A DNA stretch of 5,342 nt. It comes from Thermoplasmata archaeon (GTDB lineage: Archaea; Thermoplasmatota; Penumbrarchaeia; Penumbrarchaeales; Penumbrarchaeaceae). The notes beneath the pieces are model-generated. The model had not been told where the DNA came from and made no database searches. It saw nothing but the letters and a program-made list of their open reading frames with translations. Position numbers and translations under genes: made by a program. The DNA is taken from positions 1-5,342 of the forward strand of contig JAGLEG010000195.1 in the NCBI GenBank assembly GCA_023145185.1, read 5' to 3'. Positions 1-5,342 of this stretch are shown here, in pieces; position 1 is the first letter of the stretch, and each line of letters opens with the position of its first letter.

Positions 1-54
1 GCTAATATCCTAATCTATCTGTCAAAGTTGGGATACAGAAGGGTCCCTCGACAT

Positions 55-66
55 AACTATATAAGG
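55..66 (+). promoter_or_regulatory. Archaeal box A (TATA) promoter of purA-pcm
   Basis: A TATATAA core lies at 58-64. Its centre is about 32 bases before the purA ATG at 93. With the usual archaeal spacing of roughly 25-27 bases from box A to the start of transcription, the transcript would begin near 86-88 and carry a leader of only about 5-7 bases. That fits the absence of a good Shine-Dalgarno sequence before the ATG. The upstream BRE is not convincing. Positions 1-54 show no other gene or structured element that I can support. The spacing rule is established knowledge; the transcription start is inferred. Confidence 0.55.
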
Positions 67-92
67 AGTGGCATATCGCGGGCCGTGGGAAC

Positions 93-1421
93 ATGACCTG
101 TACAGTCATTCTGGGCACCCAATGGGGAGACGAGGGAAAAGGCAAGATCACTGACCTGATATCGCAGGGATACGATGCGGTGGTGCGATATCAGGGGGGG
201 AACAACGCGGGACACACCATTGTTGTGGAAGAGAGGACCTTCAAATTTCACATCATACCATCGGGGGTCCTGCATGAGGGAAAAAGATCCATCATAGGGG
301 ACGGCTGCGTGGTCGATCCCTGGATACTTGTGAACGAGTTGGATGGCCTTGAAAAGGGGGGGCTCTCGATCGAGAACGTCCTCCTGTCCGACAGGGCACA
401 CATGATCATGCCGTACCACAGGTTCCTCGACGGCATGCAGGAGAGGGCGAGAAAGGATGGTAAAAAGGTCGGAACGACAGGGAGGGGCATCGGACCGTGC
501 TACGAGGATAAGGCCCGGAGGCACGGCATCAGGGTGGGCGATCTGAGATATCCTGATCTGCTTGAGGAGAGGGTGAAAGAGGGGGTGCTCAATGCGAGGC
601 ACGCGGCCAGCCGATTCGACCTGGAATGCGATCTGGACCCTCATACCATCATCAAGGACCTCGGCGGACTGGGCGAAAAGATCCTTCCCAGGGTTCACGA
701 TACCTCAAACCTCCTTGGCGAGATGCTGGCCGGGGGAAAACGTATCCTCCTGGAGGGGGCCCAGGGCGTGTTTTTGGACATAGACAGGGGAACATATCCA
801 TTTGTAACCTCATCCTCGGTCACATCCGGCTACGGCTCTCCCGGGTCCGGGATCGGACCACTGAAGATCGAGAAGGTGGTAGGGGTCGTCAAAGCGTACA
901 CAACGCGGGTGGGAGAGGGGCCTTTTCCCACCGAACAGGAGGGGGAGATCGGGGAGATATTGAGAAAGGTGGGACACGAGTTCGGCACCACCACCGAAAG
1001 GCCCAGAAGATGCGGATGGCTTGACATGGTCATGCTACGCTCCTCCGCAAGGTGGAATTCCGTAACGCACATTGCGCTCACAAAGCTGGACGTTCTCAAT
1101 TCGATCCATCCGCTGATGGTCTGCACGGGATATCGCCTGTCAGAGGAGGCGGCCCAGCGCCATGGCCTTCCCACGACGCTAAAATATTTCCCGTCCCACA
1201 CGGAGGTCCTTTCCGATGTTCAACCCGAGTACATGGCCATGCAGGGATGGGACGAGATGACCGATGATGATTGGCGGGCGGCAGGCGAGAACGGTGAGAT
1301 GCCAAAACCACTGCTTGACTACATCGATATGATCGAAATGGAGACCGGGGCCATCGTGGCACTTCTATCCTACGGACCGGCACGGAGCCAGACCATTATA
1401 ATCGATGAAAGTATATTGTAG
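93..1421 (+). CDS. purA: Adenylosuccinate synthetase (EC 6.3.4.4)
   Basis: Cytosolic enzyme that joins IMP and aspartate using GTP to give adenylosuccinate, the first committed step from IMP to AMP. The 442-residue product is close to the bacterial full-length form (about 430) and longer than the roughly 340-residue form of Pyrococcus. Visible motifs in order: GDEGKGK at 12-18 with the catalytic Asp13; NNAGHT at 37-42 with the catalytic His41; GTTGRGIGP at 127-135 followed by YEDKARR; LEGAQG at 220-225 and GTYPFVTSS at 233-241; GEGPFPTE at 274-281; TTTERPRRCGW at 299-309, the aspartate/GTP loop with Arg303 and Arg305; TKLDVL at 330-335, the guanine-contacting loop with Lys331 and Asp333; and a C-terminal GPARSQ. 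ATG 93 is the only in-frame ATG, GTG or TTG after the upstream stop at 54-56, and it gives the canonical N-terminus. The gene is first in an operon with pcm. One oddity is Glu302 where bacterial enzymes usually have Gly. Identity is essentially certain. Confidence 0.98.
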   Translation: MTCTVILGTQWGDEGKGKITDLISQGYDAVVRYQGGNNAGHTIVVEERTFKFHIIPSGVLHEGKRSIIGDGCVVDPWILVNELDGLEKGGLSIENVLLSDRAHMIMPYHRFLDGMQERARKDGKKVGTTGRGIGPCYEDKARRHGIRVGDLRYPDLLEERVKEGVLNARHAASRFDLECDLDPHTIIKDLGGLGEKILPRVHDTSNLLGEMLAGGKRILLEGAQGVFLDIDRGTYPFVTSSSVTSGYGSPGSGIGPLKIEKVVGVVKAYTTRVGEGPFPTEQEGEIGEILRKVGHEFGTTTERPRRCGWLDMVMLRSSARWNSVTHIALTKLDVLNSIHPLMVCTGYRLSEEAAQRHGLPTTLKYFPSHTEVLSDVQPEYMAMQGWDEMTDDDWRAAGENGEMPKPLLDYIDMIEMETGAIVALLSYGPARSQTIIIDESIL

Positions 1422-1426
1422 CCCCG

Positions 1427-2068
1427 ATGAGAGATGTAGATTCCCTTGTAGACGACCTGGTGATGGAAGGGGTCATTCATTCCCCCCCGGTCGAGAGGGC
1501 CATGAGGGCGGTCCGAAGGGAGGATTTCGTACCCGGCCGCCTGAGGGGATCCGCCTATGCTGACCACCCACTTCCAATAGGAGGAGGACAGACGATATCG
1601 GCACCGCACATGGTCGCGATCATGGCCGAGGAGCTTCAGGTCGAGGAGGGAAACAGCGTACTGGAGATAGGTACCGGGTCAGGCTACCACGCTGCGGTGG
1701 TCTCCCACCTCGTTGGCCCCGAGGGCAGGATCATCTCGATCGAGAGGGTGGATCGTCTCGCAGATAACGGGCGGAAGAATCTCATCATATCGGGCATATC
1801 TAACGTCCAGGTGATAGGTGCTGACGGCTCCGGAGGATATCCTGATGGAGCCCCATATGACCGGATATACTATACCTGCGCGGCCCCAAAGATCCCAATG
1901 AGGGTCATGGATCAGCTGAAGGAGGGGGGGGTCCTTCTGGGGGTGGTCGGCCCCAACGGCGGCGTACAGGTCTTGATCAGATACCGAAAAAAGGATGGAA
2001 AGATCGAGGATGAGCCCCTGATGAGATGTGTCTTCGTTCCACTGATGGGCAAGTACGGTTACGGCTGA
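1427..2068 (+). CDS. pcm: Protein-L-isoaspartate O-methyltransferase (EC 2.1.1.77)
   Basis: Cytosolic repair enzyme that methylates L-isoaspartyl residues in aged proteins using S-adenosylmethionine, releasing S-adenosylhomocysteine. At 213 residues it is the usual family length. Motifs: the pre-motif REDFVP at 31-36; AYADHPLPIGGGQTIS at 43-58, the family hallmark around the substrate pocket, with Ser58 in the conserved GQTIS; SAM motif I VLEIGTGSGYHA at 78-89; the acidic ribose-binding position in SIER at 104-107; GADG at 131-134; PYDRI at 143-147; and QLKEGG near 172-177. The C-terminal FVPLMGKYG matches the usual FVPL.G ending. Residue 59 is Ala where many homologues have Gln (GQTISQP). 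The ATG lies 5 bases after the purA stop without a clear Shine-Dalgarno sequence, so co-transcription with purA is likely. The stop TGA is followed directly by an in-frame TAG. Confidence 0.96.
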   Translation: MRDVDSLVDDLVMEGVIHSPPVERAMRAVRREDFVPGRLRGSAYADHPLPIGGGQTISAPHMVAIMAEELQVEEGNSVLEIGTGSGYHAAVVSHLVGPEGRIISIERVDRLADNGRKNLIISGISNVQVIGADGSGGYPDGAPYDRIYYTCAAPKIPMRVMDQLKEGGVLLGVVGPNGGVQVLIRYRKKDGKIEDEPLMRCVFVPLMGKYGYG

Positions 2069-2105
2069 TAGAACGATCGGGCCAGTTCACAACCTGAATA
2101 TCCCC
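2069..2105. other. Convergent intergenic gap between pcm and hpt
   Basis: Only 37 bases separate the two tail-to-tail stop codons. I see no T-run on either strand that would mark a clear archaeal terminator and no strong hairpin beyond the 6-base palindrome CGATCG at 2076-2081. The two transcripts therefore probably end inside or beyond each other's 3' ends, giving overlapping antisense tails. The gap and stops are read directly; the overlap is inferred. Confidence 0.6.
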
Positions 2106-2717
2106 TCAGCGCCTGCGTCCGTTCACGATGCATCTTCCCTCAACCACATCAACGTGAAGAAGGGTGGTGATCGGAAATCCCCACATCTCCTCCAGCTCGG
2201 CCTTTCCCTCATCCCCCATCTTGTCAAACAGGATCAGACACGATTCCACCGCCCATCCGCTGGACCTGACGCCCTCCACCATGGCTCCCAGGGTCCCGCC
2301 CGTGGAGAGCACGTCGTCCACGATCAATACCCTTCCCGCGGGCCCTTCCGGGAGGTTCATGAACAGGCGATTTTCTGAATAGCCGGTCTTCTGGCCCAGT
2401 GAGACCTCACCGTGCAGACCGTACTCCCTCTTCCGGATGATGGACATGGGTTTGCCGACCATCGTGGAGAGGACCGTGGTCAAGGGGATGCCCATCGCCT
2501 CCGCGGTCAGGATAAGGTCGTACCGCTCGGGAGGAGGCATAAGAGGTGCCATAAGCCTTGCTGCTGCCCCGATGAGATCGGGGTGGATCGAGGGGATGCC
2601 GTCGGAGAGGGGGTGAACGAAATAGTGATAATCCCCCCTAACCACAATTGGTACACCGCCAAATGATTCCAGCAAAAGCTCCAGGTCCGGGTCTGCCTCT
2701 TCCTGCTCCATCGGCAC
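2106..2717 (-). CDS. hpt: Archaeal hypoxanthine phosphoribosyltransferase
   Basis: Cytosolic type I phosphoribosyltransferase expected to make IMP (and possibly GMP) from hypoxanthine (guanine) and PRPP. Counted from the GTG at 2717, the 203-residue product shows the archaeal HPRT signature: GDYHYFVHPLSDGIP at 28-42, TAEAMGIPL at 71-79, RKREYGLHGEV at 95-105, and the PRPP-binding VLIVDDVLSTGGT at 130-142 with the Asp134-Asp135 pair. The frame opens directly after a stop (2718-2720). GTG 2717 is the longest start; ATG 2711 (residue 3) is equally compatible and fits a leaderless transcript better. The gene follows the phosphorylase gene by 40 bases that contain a box A, so it may be transcribed both alone and by read-through. 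Some archaeal members of this family, notably in halophiles, were reported to prefer adenine, so the exact base is an inference. The phosphorylase upstream would supply hypoxanthine and PurA would consume the IMP. Confidence 0.9.
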   Translation of the reverse strand: MPMEQEEADPDLELLLESFGGVPIVVRGDYHYFVHPLSDGIPSIHPDLIGAAARLMAPLMPPPERYDLILTAEAMGIPLTTVLSTMVGKPMSIIRKREYGLHGEVSLGQKTGYSENRLFMNLPEGPAGRVLIVDDVLSTGGTLGAMVEGVRSSGWAVESCLILFDKMGDEGKAELEEMWGFPITTLLHVDVVEGRCIVNGRRR

Positions 2718-2733
2718 TCATATGTCGTGAAAT

Positions 2734-2744
2734 GATTAAATATC
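2734..2744 (-). promoter_or_regulatory. Box A promoter in front of hpt
   Basis: Read on the - strand the segment is GATATTTAATC, a good archaeal box A, preceded by a purine-rich GGGGGA that could serve as a BRE. The TTTAAT core is centred near 2738, so the usual 25-27 base spacing puts the transcript start near 2711-2713. That coincides with the candidate starts of hpt (ATG 2711, GTG 2717). No Shine-Dalgarno sequence is visible before either codon, which suits a leaderless message starting at the ATG. Confidence 0.55.
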
Positions 2745-2757
2745 TCCCCCGGTAGGC

Positions 2758-3462
2758 TTACAGGTCCAAGGGCAGGTCCTTGAGAATTCGGAGAATATCA
2801 TCCCAGTTGCCCCTGGCGTCCCTGAGGATATCCCTGAAATCCAGCTCCTGATCGACCACGCCGTTGGCGTAATTATCAACGGTCAACAGGGCCCCATAGG
2901 GGATGTCCAGTTCCATGGAGAGCGTTGCCTCAGGAGCCATGTTCATACCAACGTAGTCCCCCCACCCGGAGATCAGCCTCACCTCTGCCCGTGTCTCGAG
3001 CCTTGGCCCCCTTGCCTGAACGTATATGCCTCCGTCGATGGCCTCGACCCCAACCCTCTCACAGGAGCCCAGGAGCGACTTCCGAATCCTCCCGTCCAAT
3101 TTTGGTGTGATGTGGGTGATCTCATCGTCCATGAACGTGGCCCCGGAGGAGAGATCGATATAATCGGCAGGGACCGCAAAGGATGGGACCTTGATACCGG
3201 GATCGAGCGCTCCTGTGGAGCAGATGGAGATGATGGCTTGAACGTCCAGTTCGCTCAGGGCCGCAACGTTCGCCCTGTGGTCGACCCTGTGAGGTGGGAT
3301 GTGGGGCGGTATACCATGCCTTGCGATAACATAGAAATGGTTCGAGCCCAGGGAGAACTCAAGCGTTCCTGATGAGGTCTGGCCGTAGTGGTTCTCCTCC
3401 CGTTCGGCGCGCTTGTGGAAGGAATGGGGCATGACGCTCCCCGCAAGTAGTCCGATCCTCAT
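2758..3462 (-). CDS. PNP/MTAP-family phosphorylase, probably S-methyl-5'-thioinosine (6-oxopurine nucleoside) phosphorylase
   Basis: Predicted cytosolic enzyme that splits a purine nucleoside with phosphate into free base and (methylthio)ribose-1-phosphate. The 234-residue product has the trimeric PNP/MTAP family layout: N-terminal beta strand with the phosphate-loop Gly8-Ser9 (IGLLAGS), phosphate-binding RHG at 48-50, HRANVAAL at 62-69, ADYID at 99-103, GPRLET at 152-157 with the base-contacting Glu156, VGMNMAPEA at 171-179 with ribose-contacting Met173, and DNYANG at 196-201. In MTA phosphorylases the last motif is DYD, whose aspartates read adenine. Asn197 followed by YA.G is instead the 6-oxopurine pattern, so hypoxanthine/guanine nucleosides, including methylthioinosine as known for Methanocaldococcus, are the likelier substrates. 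The ATG gives the canonical N-terminus and overlaps the upstream stop by 4 bases (ATGA), implying translational coupling. Deviations from the usual motifs (LLAGS, STGALD, GPRLET) make exact specificity uncertain; the family assignment is secure. Confidence 0.85.
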   Translation of the reverse strand: MRIGLLAGSVMPHSFHKRAEREENHYGQTSSGTLEFSLGSNHFYVIARHGIPPHIPPHRVDHRANVAALSELDVQAIISICSTGALDPGIKVPSFAVPADYIDLSSGATFMDDEITHITPKLDGRIRKSLLGSCERVGVEAIDGGIYVQARGPRLETRAEVRLISGWGDYVGMNMAPEATLSMELDIPYGALLTVDNYANGVVDQELDFRDILRDARGNWDDILRILKDLPLDL

Positions 3463-3471
3463 ACCTCTCCC
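3459..3471 (-). promoter_or_regulatory. ATGA start/stop overlap with purine-rich ribosome-binding region
   Basis: On the - strand the sequence GGGAGAGGT (3471-3463) runs directly into ATGA. The ATG (3462-3460) starts the phosphorylase and the TGA (3461-3459) ends the surface/winged-helix protein. The purine stretch can pair with the 16S anti-Shine-Dalgarno sequence, although the GAGGT part is closer to the ATG than is ideal. This arrangement usually means the downstream gene is translated by reinitiation, tying the amounts of the two proteins together. The overlap is seen directly; the coupling is inferred. Confidence 0.7.
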
Positions 3472-5342
3472 TTCAATCTTCTCTTCTGGAGGCCTTCGAT
3501 ATCATCCTCTGCCGGATAGAACCTGGATGATTTCTTATCCCTCGAATAGGAGATCATTCCCGCCCTTATCAGGTTCTTGACATGATAGTTCACCACCTGC
3601 CTTGAAACACCTATCCTGTTGCCGATATTCTCCATGGTGACGCCGGGGAACTCCAGGATGATGTTGAAGATCTCCTCCTGCTTCGATATATTGTGCTGCA
3701 CCTTCTGTATGTTCACATTGGATGGATAGTATCTCTTGAATATCCCATCGAAAAAGCTCTTGATGTACTGGTTCTGTTCCAGAACCCTGAGATGATATGC
3801 CAGCGTCCCGTTGTTGAGGTCCAGATTCCTCCTGATGGAGGAGTAATGGTCCCCTGGATTCGCAATAATGTAACCTCTTATCAACCCGCGGACCTCGTGG
3901 TTGAGGATATCCTTCTTGCTCAATTTCGAGTAGAGGTTCGCCCCCAGTGTCGCCACGAGGACCATGCCTATCTCGGTAAAGAGGATGAATCCGATCAGGC
4001 CGGATAGGCCAAGGCCAAGCAGTATGGCCCCTACAGGAACGGATCCGCCTCCCGCATCTTCCGGTTCGGGCCCGGGCGTGAACGTATCCGCCTCTATCCT
4101 GATATGGGGGTCAGAGGGGTCCCAGTCAGAATTGTCCCCTACACCATCCCCATCGGTATCTATCCATTCATCCCTGTCGTAGGGGAACACATCAGCGTTG
4201 TCCCCTACCCCATCCGCATCGGTATCCACCCATTCATTTGGATCGTTTGGAAAAGCGTCCAGTATGTCAGGTATGCCGTCTCCATCCAGGTCGCTCCGTT
4301 TGACCCCATACTCCTCGGGTACGACCAGGTGGATCACCTCCGTGGCCGAGATCTCCTCCCCGTCATCCGCCCTGATGAACAGGTAGACGCCGTATGTCGG
4401 GACCATGTCGAAAGGAATATCAATGGACCACTTCGTCCATCCCCTGGCCCTCATCCATCCCGAGTCGTCGATCCTGTACTCAACGCTTCCAGCTGAAGAA
4501 TCAACATCTATCACCCCTCCGGTTATCTCCCAACCCTTCCCGTCAATAACCTCCTTCTCCCCATAGGAGACCATCGGGGGGTCGTTCACCGGTTTTACAT
4601 TGATCTCCAACCAGTCCGAAAGCTCCTTTTCCTGATCGAACATCCTCACCTGTATGTATGCGGTGCCTGCGAAGTCATGTTTTGGATAGAGAATGAGATA
4701 TGGCTGGTCGGAGAAGAACACCGTGGAGGTATCCAGGGTATCGTACAGTGTCAAGATCTCTATGGTGTACCCGGACATCGGAGTATCCGGATCTATGAAC
4801 CACCCGCTGAGAGGAACCCGTGTGGGATCGACCTGGTCCTCCGACATGATCACCGGGCCGGGATTCTGCCCGAGGTATGGGAGGGAATCCACATCCTCTA
4901 CCAGAACGTTAAGATCCAGCGATGTGGGATCATCGGGGCCGTGATAATGGTCCCATGCGCTCACCTGTACGCAGATCAGGCCTCCATTCCCTTTCCGGTC
5001 GGGAGATATTGTCAGGTTATCTCCATCGAGCGCCATGGTGACGTAGGCTTCAAGCGTGGAGGGCCGGGTATACAACAGTGAATAGGCATAATGGACCTCA
5101 TCTCCATCCGGGTCCATGAACAGACTACCGAGGTCGATCTCCCCTTCCTCCCCCTCCAGTACGACCAGATCGTCCGGCGGTACGAGCGGCCTGGGCCTAT
5201 CCTCCACCGGGTCCAGAACAAGTGTTATCTCGGGAGTTGTGATGATATTCCTGCCATCGGAGACCGATAGGCTGAAATGTAGATCTCCCACCAGATCGGG
5301 ATAGGACTGCGCATTGGCCCTCAGGACCCCATCCTGAAGGTA
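3459..5342 (-). CDS. Surface protein with cadherin/Ig-like and calcium-binding repeats, membrane anchor and tandem winged-helix domains (5' partial)
   Basis: The frame is open to the right edge. The GTG at 5291 is internal, because 17 further in-frame codons precede it (YLQDGVLRANAQSYPDL) without a stop, so the N-terminus and any signal peptide lie outside. At least 627 residues are visible. Numbering from 5291: three beta-rich cadherin/Ig-like segments at about 33-135, 138-234 and 237-325, with DPDGDE and DPDT motifs; three 22-residue calcium-binding type repeats at 331-396; a low-complexity linker at 402-416 (PGPEPEDAGGG); a hydrophobic anchor at about 418-455 interrupted by Glu440; winged helix 1 at 463-523 (NPGDHY, NNGTLAYHL, KRYYP); and winged helix 2 at 537-593 (GVSRQVVNYH, SRFYP). 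The natural topology puts the repeats outside and the DNA-binding domains inside the cell, as in a membrane-bound one-component regulator. The architecture recurs in Thermoplasmata-like archaea, but I know of no defined function. Its stop overlaps the phosphorylase start. The ligand, target promoters and full length cannot be told from here. Confidence 0.88.
   Translation of the reverse strand, partial: YLQDGVLRANAQSYPDLVGDLHFSLSVSDGRNIITTPEITLVLDPVEDRPRPLVPPDDLVVLEGEEGEIDLGSLFMDPDGDEVHYAYSLLYTRPSTLEAYVTMALDGDNLTISPDRKGNGGLICVQVSAWDHYHGPDDPTSLDLNVLVEDVDSLPYLGQNPGPVIMSEDQVDPTRVPLSGWFIDPDTPMSGYTIEILTLYDTLDTSTVFFSDQPYLILYPKHDFAGTAYIQVRMFDQEKELSDWLEINVKPVNDPPMVSYGEKEVIDGKGWEITGGVIDVDSSAGSVEYRIDDSGWMRARGWTKWSIDIPFDMVPTYGVYLFIRADDGEEISATEVIHLVVPEEYGVKRSDLDGDGIPDILDAFPNDPNEWVDTDADGVGDNADVFPYDRDEWIDTDGDGVGDNSDWDPSDPHIRIEADTFTPGPEPEDAGGGSVPVGAILLGLGLSGLIGFILFTEIGMVLVATLGANLYSKLSKKDILNHEVRGLIRGYIIANPGDHYSSIRRNLDLNNGTLAYHLRVLEQNQYIKSFFDGIFKRYYPSNVNIQKVQHNISKQEEIFNIILEFPGVTMENIGNRIGVSRQVVNYHVKNLIRAGMISYSRDKKSSRFYPAEDDIEGLQKRRLKGEV
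3510..3905 (-). other. Tandem winged-helix DNA-binding domains of the surface protein
   Basis: Two domains of about 60 residues follow the membrane anchor: the first at 3905-3720 and the second at 3683-3510, joined by a short linker. Both have the same plan: a first helix, a recognition helix (NNGTLAYHLRVLE in the first, SRQVVNYHVKNLIRAG in the second), then a wing ending in KRYYP or SRFYP. The shared YP ending and the Y-H pair in each recognition helix suggest an internal duplication of an ArsR/MarR-like domain. Domain type is recognised from pattern; DNA binding by this protein is inferred. Confidence 0.85.
3927..4040 (-). other. Membrane anchor segment of the surface protein
   Basis: Residues 418-455 (numbered from 5291) are almost entirely hydrophobic: a glycine/leucine-rich helix of about 20 residues, then FTEIGM with an acidic Glu440, then a second hydrophobic stretch ending at the basic LSKK. 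If only the first part crosses the membrane, the repeats are outside and the winged helices inside, the expected topology. If both cross, both ends would be on the same side unless another membrane segment lies in the missing N-terminus. The basic residues after the segment support a cytoplasmic C-terminus. Confidence 0.75.
4104..4301 (-). repeat. Three tandem 66-bp units encoding 22-residue thrombospondin type 3-like repeats
   Basis: Within the surface protein, units at 4301-4236, 4235-4170 and 4169-4104 each encode 22 residues. Their cores are DLDGDGIPDILDAFP, DTDADGVGDNADVFP and DTDGDGVGDNSDWDP. The alternating Asp pattern D.D.DG..D is the calcium-binding loop of thrombospondin type 3-like repeats, and these occur just outside the membrane in many archaeal surface proteins. 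Units 2 and 3 are still very similar in DNA: over their first 15 codons I count about seven differences, mostly silent or conservative, which suggests a fairly recent duplication. Unit 1 is more diverged. They probably form a rigid stalk between the Ig-like domains and the membrane. Confidence 0.85.

Noticed and set aside
40..50. GGGTCCC palindrome before the purA promoter as an operator
   Set aside because: It is very short, has no second copy near the other promoter in this window, and is not supported by any known site I can name.
57..698. Long - strand open frame (213 codons) antisense to purA
   Set aside because: It lies wholly opposite the conserved N-terminal half of purA, has no recognisable motif, and is expected by chance in GC-rich coding sequence.
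830..1201. - strand open frame (123 codons) antisense to purA
   Set aside because: It covers the conserved substrate-loop region of purA on the opposite strand and its translation shows no family pattern.
2076..2081. CGATCG palindrome in the convergent gap as a terminator or operator
   Set aside because: Six bases with no flanking extension and no T-run; it is expected by chance.
3693..4496. Several + strand open frames of 60-130 codons opposite the surface protein
   Set aside because: They mirror winged-helix, membrane and repeat codons of the real gene. Their apparent internal repetition simply reflects the 66-bp repeats on the other strand.
5289..5291. GTG at 5291 as the true start of the surface protein
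   Set aside because: It falls in the middle of a beta-rich repeat (GDLHFSLSVSDG), has no ribosome-binding site or promoter, and the frame continues open to the window edge.

Overview
This window looks archaeal, probably a euryarchaeote and perhaps a Thermoplasmatota-like lineage. The phosphoribosyltransferase is of the archaeal hypoxanthine type. AT-rich box A elements sit just upstream of start codons that have no clear Shine-Dalgarno sequence. A surface protein ends in a membrane anchor followed by tandem winged helices, an architecture common in Thermoplasmata and other euryarchaea. Arginine is written mostly as AGG and GGG/GGA glycine codons are frequent. The lineage is an inference; no rRNA or other decisive marker is present.

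Layout: two convergent gene groups fill almost the whole window. On the + strand, a box A element (about 55-66) precedes purA (93-1421, adenylosuccinate synthetase), followed after 5 bases by pcm (1427-2068, protein-L-isoaspartate O-methyltransferase). On the - strand, reading from the right edge, a large surface protein (5342-3459, N-terminus outside the window) overlaps by 4 bases a PNP/MTAP-family phosphorylase (3462-2758), probably methylthioinosine or purine nucleoside phosphorylase. Forty bases further on is hpt (2717-2106, hypoxanthine phosphoribosyltransferase), which appears to have its own promoter. The two groups meet tail to tail across 37 bases (2069-2105).

Functional logic: three of the five genes form a consecutive salvage chain. 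The phosphorylase would release hypoxanthine from (methylthio)inosine, Hpt would convert hypoxanthine to IMP, and PurA would commit IMP to AMP. The by-products of S-adenosylmethionine use (MTA, and the SAH made by enzymes such as Pcm) are plausible sources of the nucleosides if a deaminase is encoded elsewhere. The fifth gene is the least ordinary. It has cadherin/Ig-like repeats, three 22-residue calcium-binding type repeats, a membrane anchor and two winged-helix DNA-binding domains, and it is translationally overlapped with the phosphorylase. It looks like a membrane-tethered one-component regulator whose target and signal are unknown. There are no RNA genes, mobile elements, CRISPR arrays or gene-free stretches above 300 bases.
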